Made by a program: the position numbers and the translations under genes
Assembly (NCBI GenBank): GCA_002914805.1
Contig: JXTB01000259.1
Coordinates: forward strand, 186,275 to 250,274
Reading direction: 5' to 3'
Source of the DNA: Parasponia andersonii
Lineage: Eukaryota; Streptophyta; Magnoliopsida; Rosales; Cannabaceae
Length of the DNA stretch: 64,000 bases
The notes under the pieces: generated by a model
What the model saw: only the letters and a program-made list of their open reading frames with translations
What the model was told of the DNA's origin: nothing
Database searches by the model: none
Shown here: piece by piece, positions 36,673-49,681 of the stretch
Layout: each line of letters opens with the position of its first letter
How positions within the stretch are numbered: the first letter of the stretch is position 1

Positions 36673-39550
36673 ATGGCTACACTCATTGCTCACGCCGATA
36701 TTTCCCCTGTTGAAGACGCTGAAGTTCTTCGAAAAGCTTGTAAAGGTCGATTTATTTATATTTATTATTCTTTTGTATCTATCAATTTATCCATCTGTCA
36801 CACTATATATATATATGTATATCTGATAATTATATTCTTTTTAATAAGTTCTTTTTTTTTTTTTTTTGAAAGTAAAGGGACTTTTATTCAAAGAGATCTT
36901 GCTAATGAGTTTTTGTTCGGAAGCTGGTTGTATGATTTATATATATAGGTATATAAACATATAATTCTACACATATTGTTGAAGCATATTGTTTATCCCT
37001 TGGTAATATCATCGATCAAACATTGTTGAAGCATGGGTTCAGTTTTCGTCACTTTTTATTTATTTATTTATGTGTGAACATCAATATTGTATTAATTTTA
37101 TAGTTTTTTTTTGGGTATAGGATGGGGCACTGATGAGAAGGCCATTATCAACATATTGGGCCACAGAAATGCAGCTCAAAGGAAGCAAATCAGAGAAGCT
37201 TATGAGCAGCTTTATGAAGAGGATCTTATCAAGCGTCTTGAGTCGGAGCTTTCCGGTGATTTTGAGGTCCTATATATTTTCTTACATTATTATTCATTTC
37301 TTACTTTATTTTATCAATTAATTAATACTGATTTCCCATTTCAATATTATATATATATATACGGTATCAATTGAGTAGGCATTTTTTTTATTTTTATTTT
37401 TATATAGATATTATTTTGAGTAATGAAAATTTTTCTTGCAAATTTTTTTATATTAAAAGTAAGAGAATTTTTTTTATTTTAAAAAATAAGAGAAATAAAT
37501 AACATTAAAGATATATATCATTGTTAAATAACATTAATGATGCACATCATTACACTTTATTATAACTATTACACTTTATTATAACTATTAGATTACCATT
37601 AGATGATTAGACGATGATTAACNNNNNNNNNNNNNNNNNNNNNNNNNNNNNNNATTAATGTACTCGATCAAAAGTTATTAATATTTCTTAAATCTACCCG
37701 AAATATATGCATACATATTATTGAAGTTATGTATTTCGTAAATGTTAATAATCCTATATATATATATATAAATATATATATGGATCATCATTATATAAAT
37801 CTCTTTTGGGTGAACAAATCAGAAAGCTGTGTACCGTTGGATTCTGGACCCCGCGGACCGTGACGGTGTAATGGCTAATGTGGCCATAAAGAAATCGGAG
37901 ACGGACTACAGGGTCATAATCGAAATTTCATGCATCCATTCCTCCGAAGAGCTCTTGGGTGTGAGAAGGGCATACCAGAATCGCTACAAACGTTCTCTTG
38001 AGGAGGATGTGGCTGCTCATACCACTGGTGACCTCCGAAAGGCACGTCCAAATATACATATTTTTCATAATTATGTTCTTCAAAATATGTGTTCTATATA
38101 TAGTAAGATTAATATTATGACCCAATAAGCTTTTTATTTTATTTCATTTTATTTTTTTGAGGTAATGATAATATGACACGAGTGGGTTATATAAACTAAT
38201 GCAAAAAAAAAAAAAAAAGAAGCAAAATTCAGATGTGACCAGAAAACAGCTAATGTAAAAAAAAATTCACAATATTATTTCTAGTTTATTAAACTAATTT
38301 TGATTTATTCACTTTTACAAACATGAAACGCGTAATTAATTTACTCTTTAGTAGCTTAGCTCATACGCTAACACGACCAACTAAACTTGTTTGGATTGTA
38401 TATTAGTCACATCTGTTAGTGATTAAATGATTGTCTTCTTTTGGTTTAAAAAACTTTACAGCTTTTGGTGGCTTTGGTGAGTGCATATCGCTATCAAGGG
38501 GATGAAGTTAATGCAAGATTGGCTGATGCGGAAGCTGATATTCTTCACAAGGCCATCAAAGACAACTCTTTCAACAATGACGAAGTCATTAGGATTCTGA
38601 GCACAAGAAGCAAGGCCCAACTCAACGCAACCTTCAACCGCTACAGAGATGACCACAAAACTTCCATCTCTAAGGTACTTATTTAACATTTCTCTTTCCA
38701 AACTTTTGTCATATTTTTTAAATAATCAGTTTTCCAATTCCGAATTTGAACATTTATTAAATAATATTATTCACACTGATTACAAAGTGTAACTGAGTAA
38801 CACTTGGGACGTACACGCAAAGCATTCACACAATAATATAACATGTTATTTTAGCCACTTATACATATAGTATTACCCTATTTCAAAATCAATGGTGATT
38901 GAAAAATATGTCACATTATTGTATATATGATTTGTATTTATATTTTGTTTTTCCAGTCATAATTTATAGTAACTACTGTACATTTTCGTGGTGGGAAAAA
39001 TCACGAGTACAAATTCACTCTCTTCAAGTATAAAAAAAATATTGTCTCCAAAATGGGAAAATTCTCCGAGTTTAATGTCATAATACCTAAATTTTGCAAG
39101 TATTTTATTCAACAAAATTAATATCAAATTTAATTTCTAATTTTTATTTGGTAGGACTTTTTGGGTGAGTTGGGTAATGATTTTCAGAAGGCGCTGCATG
39201 CGACGGTTCGAAGCATAAGTGATCCACACAAGTACTATGCAAAGGTATACATAATGACTTTTTAAAAATGAAAAAGAGATATCTCCAGTTAAAAAGAAAT
39301 TGAATATTTTTCTTAATTAATGCGTAATTGTATATATGTATAGCTGCTGCGAGATGGGATAAAAAGGTTTGGGACTGACGAGGATTCAGTGACTCGGGCG
39401 ATAGTGACAAGGGCAGAGAAGGACCTGTATCAAATCAAGGAGCTTTATTACAAGAAGAACAGTGTTTCTCTTGATGACGCTGTGGCTAAAGAGACTCATG
39501 GGGATTACAAGTCCTTGCTCCTCACTCTGCTTGGAAATGAAGGATATTGA
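36673..39550 (+). CDS. Plant annexin (RJ4/ANN8-like), six exons, 315 aa
   Basis: Annexins bind acidic membrane phospholipids in a calcium-dependent way; plant members act in stress signalling, secretion and calcium transport. Exons: 36673-36745, 37121-37266, 37823-38041, 38462-38674, 39155-39244, 39344-39550, totalling 945 coding bases plus stop in one frame. All four repeats are present. Repeat 1 has the type II calcium loop G25-W-G27-T28 with an acidic partner at D71, and H39 sits where AtANN1 has its noted His-40. Repeat 4 reads R255-F-G-T, lacking the first loop glycine, so calcium binding there may be weak. It ends [11 protein letters not shown]. The third intron (38042-38461) begins GC rather than GT; the other four are GT-AG. 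Length matches the family. An N run lies in the second intron. Confidence 0.93.
37623..37653. other. Assembly gap (31 N) in annexin intron 2
   Basis: A run of N flanked by AT-rich intron sequence, including a duplicated phrase CACTTTATTATAACTATTA (37553-37590) on its left. Neither neighbouring exon is affected. Confidence 0.98.
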
Positions 39551-39967
39551 GATTATAATATAATATATGCTTCTTCTATGTACGAGTCCTTAATTGTTAA
39601 GTTTACATTTAGCCTTTGGGTTTTATATAGTGGTATTTAAGTAATTTCCTATTTTTCCTCCTGTTGCTGAGTCGATCGAGTCTTCTGTTTTCTCTATGGT
39701 GTTGTCTTAAAATAATTACATATGGACTCATGTGTTTCAACTTTCAAGTAATGCTATCTATGTTTGTGGATAAACTTATATCAGATGTTAGTTTTCAACC
39801 TTTCATATAAAGAATTTAGATGTTAACATCAGATTCTAGTGTTGACAGTGAAATTTCTCAACATTTCTCGACACTAGGATAATTAAATTCCTAGAGTGAA
39901 ATCCAATCACAAACATGAACTAAATGCAACATATTGATGGAAAAAGTCCAACTAAGTACGAGACGCC
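39551..39967 (+). other. Annexin 3' flank
   Basis: Probable 3' UTR: T-rich after the stop, with AATATAATATATG near 39560 as a loose near-upstream signal. No other coding region is visible before the solo LTR. Confidence 0.4.
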
Positions 39968-42461
39968 TGTAAAATCTGAATTTTTAAAAGGCTATATGAG
40001 TAATTTTAGAGTGAGTGGCAATTTGATAAATAGCAATTTTTGGATTATTTATCCAAAAGATCTTGAATATTTTATTAAGGACCTACAATTTCTAAATATT
40101 GTTTAAAAGGGGTCCCAAATTGTTCATCTTTTCATAAGAGAGGGCTTGAGAAGGAGAAAAAGGGTCGAATCTGTCGTGACCAGCCGCCGAGGCACTGCCA
40201 CCCTAACCTCCAGACACACTGGCCCACGTCCATCATCTTCGACTGATGAACTCAACGTCGCCAGCCACACCGGAAAATGAGCCTCGACGCTAGAGAAATC
40301 TTCCTCTGAAAGTTCCTCCTCCCAAGGCATTTTCTAGCCACCAGAGCTTCGTCGGATGTCGGTTCGTGATACCACTAGTATCATTGGACTCGTCTTGTCG
40401 TCCCCGTCATTTTTTGATCGGTCTAGGCCATTAACTCGTCGCTAGTAAGATTTTCACTGCTTGACTGTTTTATCAACATTTTTAAAAAGTGATATTTTTA
40501 TAATTTTTTTTGTTAAGTAATTATTTTACTCGAGATAATTATATGACCTGAAAGAGAGTTAAAAATTATGAATAATTATAGTCAGTAGAAGTTAAATTGA
40601 TATCTAAAAGCATGTTAATATTTGAATTGAAAATGTGGTATTTTTCTAATTCAGAATGAAAAGTGATATTAGAAAACTGTTACTTTCTGAAATATTATTG
40701 CAAAAATGATATTTTTTTTTTTTACAAATAATCATTGAAATTGAAGTTGATACTTTTTCAAATATTTTTGAGAGTGATAATTACCTAAATAATTCTGTAA
40801 TAATGATATTTCTAAAATATTTCAAAAACTTGATATTTTTGTATTAATAAGCAAAGATGATATTTTTATAAATATTTTCGAAAAGTGGATATTTTTCAAA
40901 TTTATTCCAAAAGAGACATTTTTATAATTATTGGATTAAAAGCCCATCTAAAGCTCGGGAACTTGAAATTGAATTTTAATTTCAAATTTAGATTTAGTGA
41001 AGTCGAGAAAGAAGTTTTGATATATAATATTGCTTAATCTGGCACAAATTTTGTGGCTCCTAAATAGTACCATTTTGCGTGCCATGGGATGGTCTCATAT
41101 TAGGACTCACTTTTAATAAATTAAATGTCCAACATAGCATTTTTGGATGCTATGAATTTAGTGGTGACCTCTGTTTCTTAATTTGAGTCTTAAATGAAAA
41201 AGTCACTTTTTCAAATATGCTTACTAGGATCTCAAAACAACCGTTCGAGTACCTAAGTGACTAACGAAGGTTTTCTTCGAGCGTCGTTAGCTTGGTATAG
41301 CTACCAAATTGAGGTCGGAGTTCAATTACTTGATTTTATATCTGTTTTGATTTATAATTACGTTGAAACTGATTTATGAAATATCGTGACTTTATAATGA
41401 TTTGATAAATTATTGAAAGGTGTTGGATTATTTTGGGATTAGACTGTGTGGATTTTTATATTTATTATTACATTGTGATTATGTGGTAATATAGCGGTGT
41501 GCTGCCTGTATTACAGTAAATCCCGACATAATGCCAAGTGAGATTTTAAAGCGTGATTTGATTCATGGATGCATAATTGTTGTGAATTGTTATATGTTGT
41601 ACATACCATAGGATCATAGACTTAAGTTCTATTATTATATCATGGTATTTTAGATCATTAACGAGTTGCTATAGCACTAAGTGAAAGACCTAGGCTCCTG
41701 TACAGATTTTTAGTTGATACACCTATAAGTAGTATCAAGATATTGATATCTCTGCTACAGAAGTATTACAAGGTCGTGATGGGTAGATGAGAGCTCACTC
41801 ATATACTTGGTTAGTTTATGATATATACAATTATATAGATTTGGTTTTGGTTTTGAATATAAGATTGATCGGGATATCAATATCTTATAAACTTAGTTTA
41901 TAAATGGATTTTAGAAAATGTATTAACCATACAGGTTTGATAAAAATTACATCCATTCGAAAAGATAATTGAGTCACAAGTGAGCATGTGAATGCTCACC
42001 CCCCTATTTCTCTCACTTTTAAGTATTTATCTAATTGAGGTAGCACTTTATTGTCTTTCTTTCATCGTTCAATTATTTAGTTAATATTAGTAAATCTATT
42101 AAGTAGATGTATGATGATGGCTTTGTAGTTAATTTGAGAACTTGAAACTACAAATGATTTTTAAAAATTATTTTGAATCTTGGATTAAATTTTTCAATTG
42201 AACTCATTTTAATAAAATCTATGGATTATTTATTAGTTTCCAAATGAAATAATTACAGGCTTTCTTAAACTTTAATGAGTAATTTTTCTTAAGTAATTAA
42301 AAGTTCTAAGAGTTTTAATATTTGTAGAATTTATAATAATTTAAGGACCAAAATGAAATTAACTAATAATTGATTTATTCTGAATTTTATAAAATTAATA
42401 TTTTTATATATTTTTACTTAAAATTACTAAAAGTCACGACTTTCAATTTCCGGTTATGACA
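39968..42461 (+). mobile_element. Solo LTR related to the 28-30 kb LTR family
   Basis: The left end, TGTAAAATCTGAATTTT, resembles the start of the LTR at 28243. The right end, AAATTACTAAAAGTCACGAC then TTTC, CGG and TTATGACA, matches the end of the LTR at 30558. GTGAATGCTCACCCCCCTAT (about 41987) also has a counterpart there. No primer site follows 42461 and no coding sequence adjoins either end, so this is a solo LTR of about 2.5 kb. The flanking 5-mers (ACGCC, TCTAT) do not match, so an end may be misplaced or the flanks rearranged. Confidence 0.65.
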
Positions 42462-43314
42462 TCTATAGCCATTATGGATCCCGATCCATAGTTATTCAGG
42501 ATTCGTCGGTTAGCCTTATGATACTCCTTAGCTACTAACATGATCTTCATGCTCCATGTCACAATCCTCCATGGTCATCTTCTTTATTACTCATAGTGGT
42601 ATAATTGTTACACAACATAATCGAAACAACCATTTGATTTTCACAAACATTGTCTGGAAGACTAGGAGAGTGCAAAAATAGAGTATCAGGAGAGATGCTT
42701 TTATTATAAATAATGCAAAACATCACCTCATATCCCACCATTTTAATACCCACCTGATCTGCTATATGAGTTGTCATCATATAAGTACTAAACATTATTC
42801 AACATATTTGTGATAAGTTTCAATTTGGGAATTAAATTGTGATACCTTATTAGCCACATTAAGTGGTAAACTATATGGGATCCTAGTACTATCATTTTGT
42901 TATCTGGATTTTCATGTACTATATGTTGAGGGAGGATATTCCCTTAATAAAGAAAATGTTCATTGAATTTGTGGATTCAAATTAAAGTGCGTTCAAACTT
43001 CCATATCCTTTGACTAATAACAATTACTATGCAATATTCTCATTATGTTTAGATATTTTGCCTTGCATGTTTTAGAATGAGAAATTTTTTACCTAGATAA
43101 GATAGGTCATAGTCCCACTGTGGACAACTTAATGAGTAGAAAAAAATCAAACATCTCTTGCATATAGTGGGTACAAAGTGTGCTTCTCTCTCTCTCTCTC
43201 CATATCATGCTACTTTTTGTTCTATTTATACTTGGCAAATAAGTTATATGACTTCAAGCCACCAGTAAAAGAAAGTTTAGGAGCACATACCAAATCTTGT
43301 TCAAACAGGCTTAG
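42462..43314. other. Gene-free stretch with CT microsatellite
   Basis: No coding region is supported. A (CT)n tract lies at 43184-43200. GTTGAGGGAGGATATTCCCT (about 42925) looks like a retroelement polypurine-LTR border, but no partner was found. The stretch is the left flank of the next insertion. Confidence 0.4.
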
Positions 43315-44414
43315 TATGATGTGGCACGGAAAGACTTGCCCATGCCCTTGGAAGTTTGTCTATAATCACTTATGCGGTGTTTTAGGACATAGTTAGAATT
43401 TTTTATATTATTCGGGATATAGTTAGAATTTTCTAATTTGTTCGTCTTACATTCGATAATTTTTTCAATCAAAGGAACCCCATCTCCTTGATGAGCTGAT
43501 CATACATATGCGATCGTATTGTTCATATCTTGAAGAAAAGTATTTATTTGGAGAAAATCATATTTCATTGGGAAAAAGGGTAAAAATCTCAAAATGCTCT
43601 TTAGGGGGTACATGGTGTTGGCTCTTCACCACCCTCCGCCATGGTGGGCACTATTGGCTAAGTGAATTACTTACTAGCACATAGAGAGTGCTTATAATGG
43701 TAGGCACTAGGAAACAACAAGAGAACCCTTGGTGTCTCCATGAGGAGGAGAGACTCGTGGATAGTTGGCCTTAGGCGAGCCACTTGTGGAACGAGATTAT
43801 TAGAGAATATGTTGCACACCATGACCATGTATGCCTCAACACGTATTGGTCATGGGTATACCTTACGTAGGCTCAGCAATAAGTGGGAAATTAGTGGGTT
43901 TGATGCTCTCATACGAGAAGATTGCACACAAATTTATGAGGCATAAAGGAATCGTAGACACCTACTAGCACGCCAACAGGCTTATTGCCTCAATGATTGG
44001 CCTATGGGTGTGAGAAGACCCTTAGTGCCATAAGAGCTATTCGAGAGGTATCGATGGGACTTTATTAGATGAGATGGAGTGCTAACTTGGTCTCAGCATA
44101 TACTGACATATGCCACCAAGGTGTGAGCAACCTTAGGTGAGAGGACATTTGGCATGATCCTCGATGGCATGTTAGGAACCTATGAACGGGATGAGTGACT
44201 TGGCGGAGGCTGTGACACATAAAAGCCATCATAGTTACTTGCGAGTAAGACTCGACAGAAGTCGTTCTTATAGGTGTGTCACTGAGAATATGCATACTTA
44301 AAGGCACGAAAAAAAGTGACCTATGCTAGATGGATAGGCGAAAGCCTGACTAGAACTTTGGAAGTCTCGATGCTGCACGGTCATTAATAGCATTGAAACT
44401 CCTAGACAGTGATA
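43315..44414 (+). mobile_element. 5' LTR of the 43.3-48.1 kb element
   Basis: Begins TATGATGTGGCACGG and ends AGACAGTGATA. The opposite LTR reads TGTGATGTGCCGC and AGACTGTGACA at these points, so both ends have decayed here by one or two bases. Confidence 0.75.
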
Positions 44415-44415
44415 G

Positions 44416-44427
44416 TTGGCATTAGAG
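44416..44427 (+). other. Degenerate primer-binding site
   Basis: TGGCATTAGAGC differs at two positions from the standard tRNA-iMet site and lies one base after the 5' LTR. Both changes are transitions. Confidence 0.65.
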
Positions 44428-46709
44428 CTTGGGTTCATCTTATGGGATGAGTGAACCTGAGGTATGTCTCAGAAGACACAAGTTGGCAAGTGGAAGGGAC
44501 TGAGTGTGCCCTTTGTCTATGAGGGCTTCATGGAACCTTTGAAGCCTTAATAAGGGATCTATGCTTAGGAAAATGATTGTGGCATGAGTACTTAATATCA
44601 GTTGAGGCATTGGAGGACCCTTAAAATGGTATCAAGGAGGGTAAAAGTTCAGTAGACAATGCTTGAGAAGCAATCATTGTCGACACAACTTTGGAAGGGC
44701 ATTGCGCATAGTTGGCACACGTAGTTAGCTAGAATATGATTCGACGAAGAGTCAGATGAGTTTGTTTAGAGCACTACACCATGCTTGTCTAAGTAATATT
44801 GTAAATCAAATGGGAGTGCTTTTGTTGAAAAGAAAGCTTGTTAGAGGTAATTTATGCTTACTCTTTGATCGATTAGAGACATATTAAGTTAAAATAGTTG
44901 TCAGCTAAGCCAAAAAAAATAGGGAACATCAGATACTCCATTACTACTAGTTTGAATGACCTTGGCATGGGGTTGCCACAAGAACGGAAGTTCAGATGGC
45001 ATCTTTGTTGGAAGTGTGAATATTCCAAGAGATCTATTCAACCCAAGGGGTAGCTTGGACATGTTATTTGGTGAAGTGTTTTCTCACGGATGTGTTTAAA
45101 GGAAACGAGTAATAATAAAACATCCTGGGAGGGTGCATTCTTGAAAAGACATCACAGGGGCTGTTAGGGCCATATTATTGAGGGAGGTTAAGGTTGTCAG
45201 TACAGTTAGTGTATTTAAGACCAAAGAGATGGTTATGCTACAATATGAATAGGGGCTAGATGGCTACACCAACAATTGAAGGCACTAAAAATCATTGGCT
45301 GTTCAGTTTTAAAGTCATTGAAGACTTAAGAACCACGAGAGGGATTGTTGCCTCAATGTGAAAGTCATCGAGACTCAAGGACTAAGGCAATGTCAGCGAA
45401 TCATAAGCTATTTATCTAGAGGTAAGGTCACCTTGACTCAGGTACTAAGACAACATCTGCATGTTGAAGGGGTGAAAGTCAGCATGATAGAGGGATGAAA
45501 ACAACAAAATTTGTGAGGCAAATAGAGGTACTATTAGAGAAGAGTGGTTAGTTTGCAAGCTATACCTCGAGAGGTACATTTTGTGATAGAGAAGTTATTC
45601 CTAAAGTAAAGTGGGGTAGCTTACTTGAGGCTGTCATCGAAGTATCAGGAAGCTATAGGGTATGGAACTTTGAAGCCGAATGATTCTGAGATACATGTCG
45701 ATTGGCACATCAAGTTAAGACAATTTTAGAAAGTCTTTCACTGACAGAAGGCACGATATAGCTAAGTTAGTCATACAATAATAAGTCGACTAGAGGGAAG
45801 ACAACATTGTGTGAGACAGAACTTGGGGCATAGTATTGGGCATCAGCATAAGGATCTTGCAAGCTAGATCACAAACTTTTGGGATAAGATCCTACTATGG
45901 CTACAAATGTTGGGAGGATTATTGGCCATAAATCGAAAACACTCAAAGAAGCAATCTGATGTATCTTGTGAAGTTGGGTGACACCACTTATAAGAAACCA
46001 TTGGTAGCTGGTATGCCAGAGGGCACAATTGGAGGCAAAGTCATCACAAGTGCATTGAATGCACAAGGTGTTGCATTGAGAATGTAGTTAGCTTGATAGC
46101 CATGTCTTGAGAGACACACCACATGGAAGAGGAGCACGCTTAAAACAAAGCAGGTTGCACCTGCATGTCATCAGGGTGATGGTTTACCATGGAGGTAGCA
46201 TATAGTTGGTGTTTAGAGGAGCGCCAAACTGAGTTTTGGAGGAGACTCATTACGGATATCATGGGAATAGTTGGCTTACGAGCCACATCTTGCGGAGGTG
46301 TATCTAAGTTCTGGTCAGAGGGCTAAACATTAGATAGTTAGCAGGAAAGCAAGCATCTTGGATGTGAAGGCTTTGGGGTTATGGTCAAGAAATGGGTTAC
46401 TTTATAATCTGTAGGATATCAGCTAGAACCCTTAGGAGTTCGACTCAATGAGGTCATGTGAGTAGGGGCACTCTATATAGATTGAGTTTGAGTAAACAAC
46501 ATACTATGGGGTCTCAGATCATAGTCCAAGAGTGGGCAGGCTTTGATCATCACCAGAGGGTACATCTATAGAGGTAGTGGGATAAATGCATGTAGTAAAT
46601 TTTGATGAAGCCATGGGGGAAGAGTGTGTTACCCTTGAGCACTAAGCTAAAGAGGATATAGAGTGAAGGATCGTCGATAACGGCACTGACTTGATAAAGT
46701 GGGGGAGGA

Positions 46710-48056
46710 TGTGATGTGCCGCAGGAAGGCTCATCTATACCATGAGTGAGCCTAGGAAACTAGCCATGTAGATTTGCCCATGAGAGTTTCCTTATGGTCA
46801 CTTATGAGGAGTTTCAGAACATAGTTAGAATTTCATAACTTGTTCATCTTACGTTCGATAATTTTTCTAGTAGAAGAGACCCTATCTCCTCGATAAGAGG
46901 ATCACAGATATATGAGCGTTTCATTCATATCTTGAAGATAAGTATTTATTAGGCTATATACTTTCTTGGAGAAAATCATGGTTCTTTGTGAAAAAGGCCA
47001 AAAGCCAAAAATGCGCTTTAGAGGGTGTATGGTGTTGGCTCTCCACTACCCCTGGCCACGGTGGGCACCGTTGGATAAGTAAGCTACATACCAATACACA
47101 GAGAGTGCTTGTAGGGGCAGGCACTAGGAAACCAGGAGAGGATCCTTGGTGTCTCCACGAGGAGGAGAGACTCGTGGATAATATCGACCATCCAGTATTA
47201 TGCATAATCTTCATATAAGAAGTTTGGTAGTGCATTAAATTTGCGGGCCATTATGCTATAAGCATGGTTTGTGGACTGGGCTTTCTAGAGGATGCGTGAG
47301 GCTCGTAGACCATGCATATCTCAATATGAGATTATCACTGGAAGACCACTCATGGAGGGACCGAGGATGCATGGTGCACTAAGGCCATGTATACCTTAAC
47401 ACTAGCTGGCCTTAGGCGAGCCATTTGTGGAGTAGGACTACAAGAGGATGCATAGTGTACCATGACCATAATTGCCTCGAAACGCGTTGGTCATAGGTAG
47501 ACCTCATGTGGGCCTCAACAGTAAGTGGGAAGTTTGTGGACAGTGTGATGCTCCTAGAAAGATTGTTGCATACAAAGCTACATGCCATAAGGGAATCATA
47601 AGCACCTGCTAGAATGCTAACGAGCTTGTTGCCTCGATGATTGGCTTATGGGAGCGAGAACACACTTAGTGTCACTGTAGATATCTGAGAGGTATCAATG
47701 AGGCTTTATTAGATGAGAAAGAGTGCCGACTTGGTCTTGGTACCTAGTGAAATATGTTACCAAGGTGTGAGCATCCTTGGGAAAAAGGGCATGTGGCATG
47801 AATCTCAATGGCACATTGGAAACCTATGAACGAGCCGAGTGACTCGGTACAGGCTGTGACAGATGGAAGCTATCATAGTTGCTTACGAGTAAGACTTGGT
47901 GGGTATCATTTGCATGGGCTTGTGGCTTGGAATATGCACACCTAAAGGTGCGAAAGAGTGACCCATAGTATACGGATAAGTGGAAGGCAGACTGAGACTT
48001 AGGAAGTCTCAGTGCCATATGATCATTATTGGCATTGAAACTCCCAGACTGTGACA
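46710..48056 (+). mobile_element. 3' LTR of the 43.3-48.1 kb element
   Basis: Begins TGTGATGTGCC directly after a G-rich polypurine tract and ends CTGTGACA. It is about 250 bp longer than the 5' LTR, mainly because of a segment at about 47180-47410 absent from the other copy. Confidence 0.78.
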
Positions 48057-49079
48057 TTTAGCACGTGTACCCTTAAAAGTTTCTGGTTACACCCTAGACC
48101 AACTGAAATACACCAGACCAAGTACTATGATCCTTTAATTACATATGAAATCAATAACAATACTAAAGATCTATTAATCTCTTTATTATGCATTTATAAT
48201 TATACGAGTAAACCTTGCAATGTAACTCAAAGTTACATGCAAACAAACATCGTGATCCTCCGAGTTTCGTGTGAACTCAGTTAGTGATACTCAGGATCTA
48301 TTAATATCTTTTCTATGCATTCACAATTATATGAGTAAACCTTTTAATGTAACTTGACGTTATCTTCGTTTTTCCTAGCATGCCAGTTATCTTCAATATA
48401 ACTACTTGTACAATTATGCTACTTTAGGTTAGTTGAACCTTGACCATAGGAAACATGTTGGATGAGCAAACATTATGTCTCAACCTCATGACATAATTAA
48501 AAGTAAAAAAAGTAAAAAGGGAACATAATATTATTACTAGATAAAAATATTACATACAAATAAGGCTTATATGATGAGAGAGAAACGATCTTTTTATCCA
48601 CCCACTTATGTAGTCGCTTGGCTACATATAGTAAGAAATACATGCTACAATGGATACATCTTCCCAAATTAGAGTTTATGTCTAATGCCAAAACTAAAGT
48701 CTGTATAAGAAATAAAGGCTACAATAGTGACAATTATCATTGGTGTTAATCAAAATATTGTCAGTATACATTTGTAATATCAAGTTTATGATTAAAATAA
48801 TTTTATTTTATGTATATTTTATTTAGTTTTTAAGTATAAATGAATTTTTAGAATGTTGTTATAGTGGAATAAACACATGACTCAAAGATTGAACTATGTT
48901 AACAATTGAAATGGATGAGTAAATTTAAGAGGAGGGTTAGTAACTAGAAGAGTTAGAGAGTAGATTGTCCCCTTAGGTTCTACATTGTTTCTTGAAGTAA
49001 TATTCAAGGTTGCTGAGTTTTGTATTTATTTTCTACATACTACATTATTGTTATTGCTATTGTTATTTGTTTAAAATTG
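48057..49079. other. Retroelement debris with internal 131-bp direct repeat
   Basis: GATCTATTAATCTCTTTATT (48168) and the following 65 bases recur, diverged, from 48295, both passing through GAGTAAACCTT and AATGTAACT. Such paired blocks are common in copia-type LTRs. From 48773 the sequence begins TGTAATATCAAG, as does the LTR at 52206, and both later carry TAGTGGAATA / CAGTGGAATA. GAGTTAGAGAGTAGATTG (48949) matches Athila-like DNA at 30757. No coding region. Confidence 0.45.
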
Positions 49080-49681
49080 TGATATCCCTAAATTTTATAC
49101 TCGTATATGTCTAAGTAATTTAATGATTGTCTAGTGAAATTAGGGGATATTACTTCACTTATAACTAATAAAAATAATATTTAATTTAAAGTTTTATAAC
49201 TTTCAAAAATAGAAGGAAACTCTACTCATAATTACACATATAGTAAAATACACACACCCACACACCCACATATATATATATAGTGGGATTCTCAAAATAT
49301 CATACATAAGATATACTCAAAAGTTGGTGTAAAATACACTATCAGAAAAACATAGGGTCAAAATGCCTATATATATAAGCTATGGTCAGAAAGTTGACCC
49401 TTCTCCACTAAACGATTATCAATAGTATCGTTTGCAATATCAGAATATATATAAGTATAGAAACTCAATACGTAATAAATGCAGATGTAGAGTACATATA
49501 ATAGAGAATTGACCATTATATGATTCAGATCTTTGTATATATTGTATTGCTTGACAAGACCGTGAATCATATACTGAGCCTTTCTGATAACATGTAACAT
49601 ATCATGAGTTGTATAGTGGTCTCGAGTCCTATAACATCCCCTCTATGTATAGCTTAGTTCCTCCTCATAATATTGCTCGAG

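Larger units (their letters stand above)
43315..48056 (+). mobile_element. Complete non-autonomous LTR retrotransposon with near-perfect TSD
   Basis: Two direct LTRs (43315-44414 and 46710-48056) share many blocks, for example TGGTGTTGGCTCT, GTGTCTCCAYGAGGAGGAGA and GGCCTTAGGCGAGCCA. The 5' LTR is followed by a degenerate primer site (44416-44427), and the 3' LTR is preceded by the polypurine tract GTGGGGGAGGA (46699-46709). Flanks are CTTAG (43310-43314) and TTTAG (48057-48061), a 5-bp target duplication with one change. The 2.3 kb interior has no open frame with a retroviral domain on either strand. The 5' LTR lacks about 230 bp present in the 3' LTR (about 47180-47410). It is therefore a full insertion without coding capacity, similar in plan to the LARD-like element at 24.6-30.6 kb but unrelated in sequence. 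Confidence 0.8.

Noticed and set aside
43740..47235. Several short frames in the 43-48 kb element as gag or pol remnants
   Set aside because: None shows a knuckle, D-S/T-G, YxDD or integrase motif; near-identical frames at 43740 and 46988 arise because both lie in the LTR.
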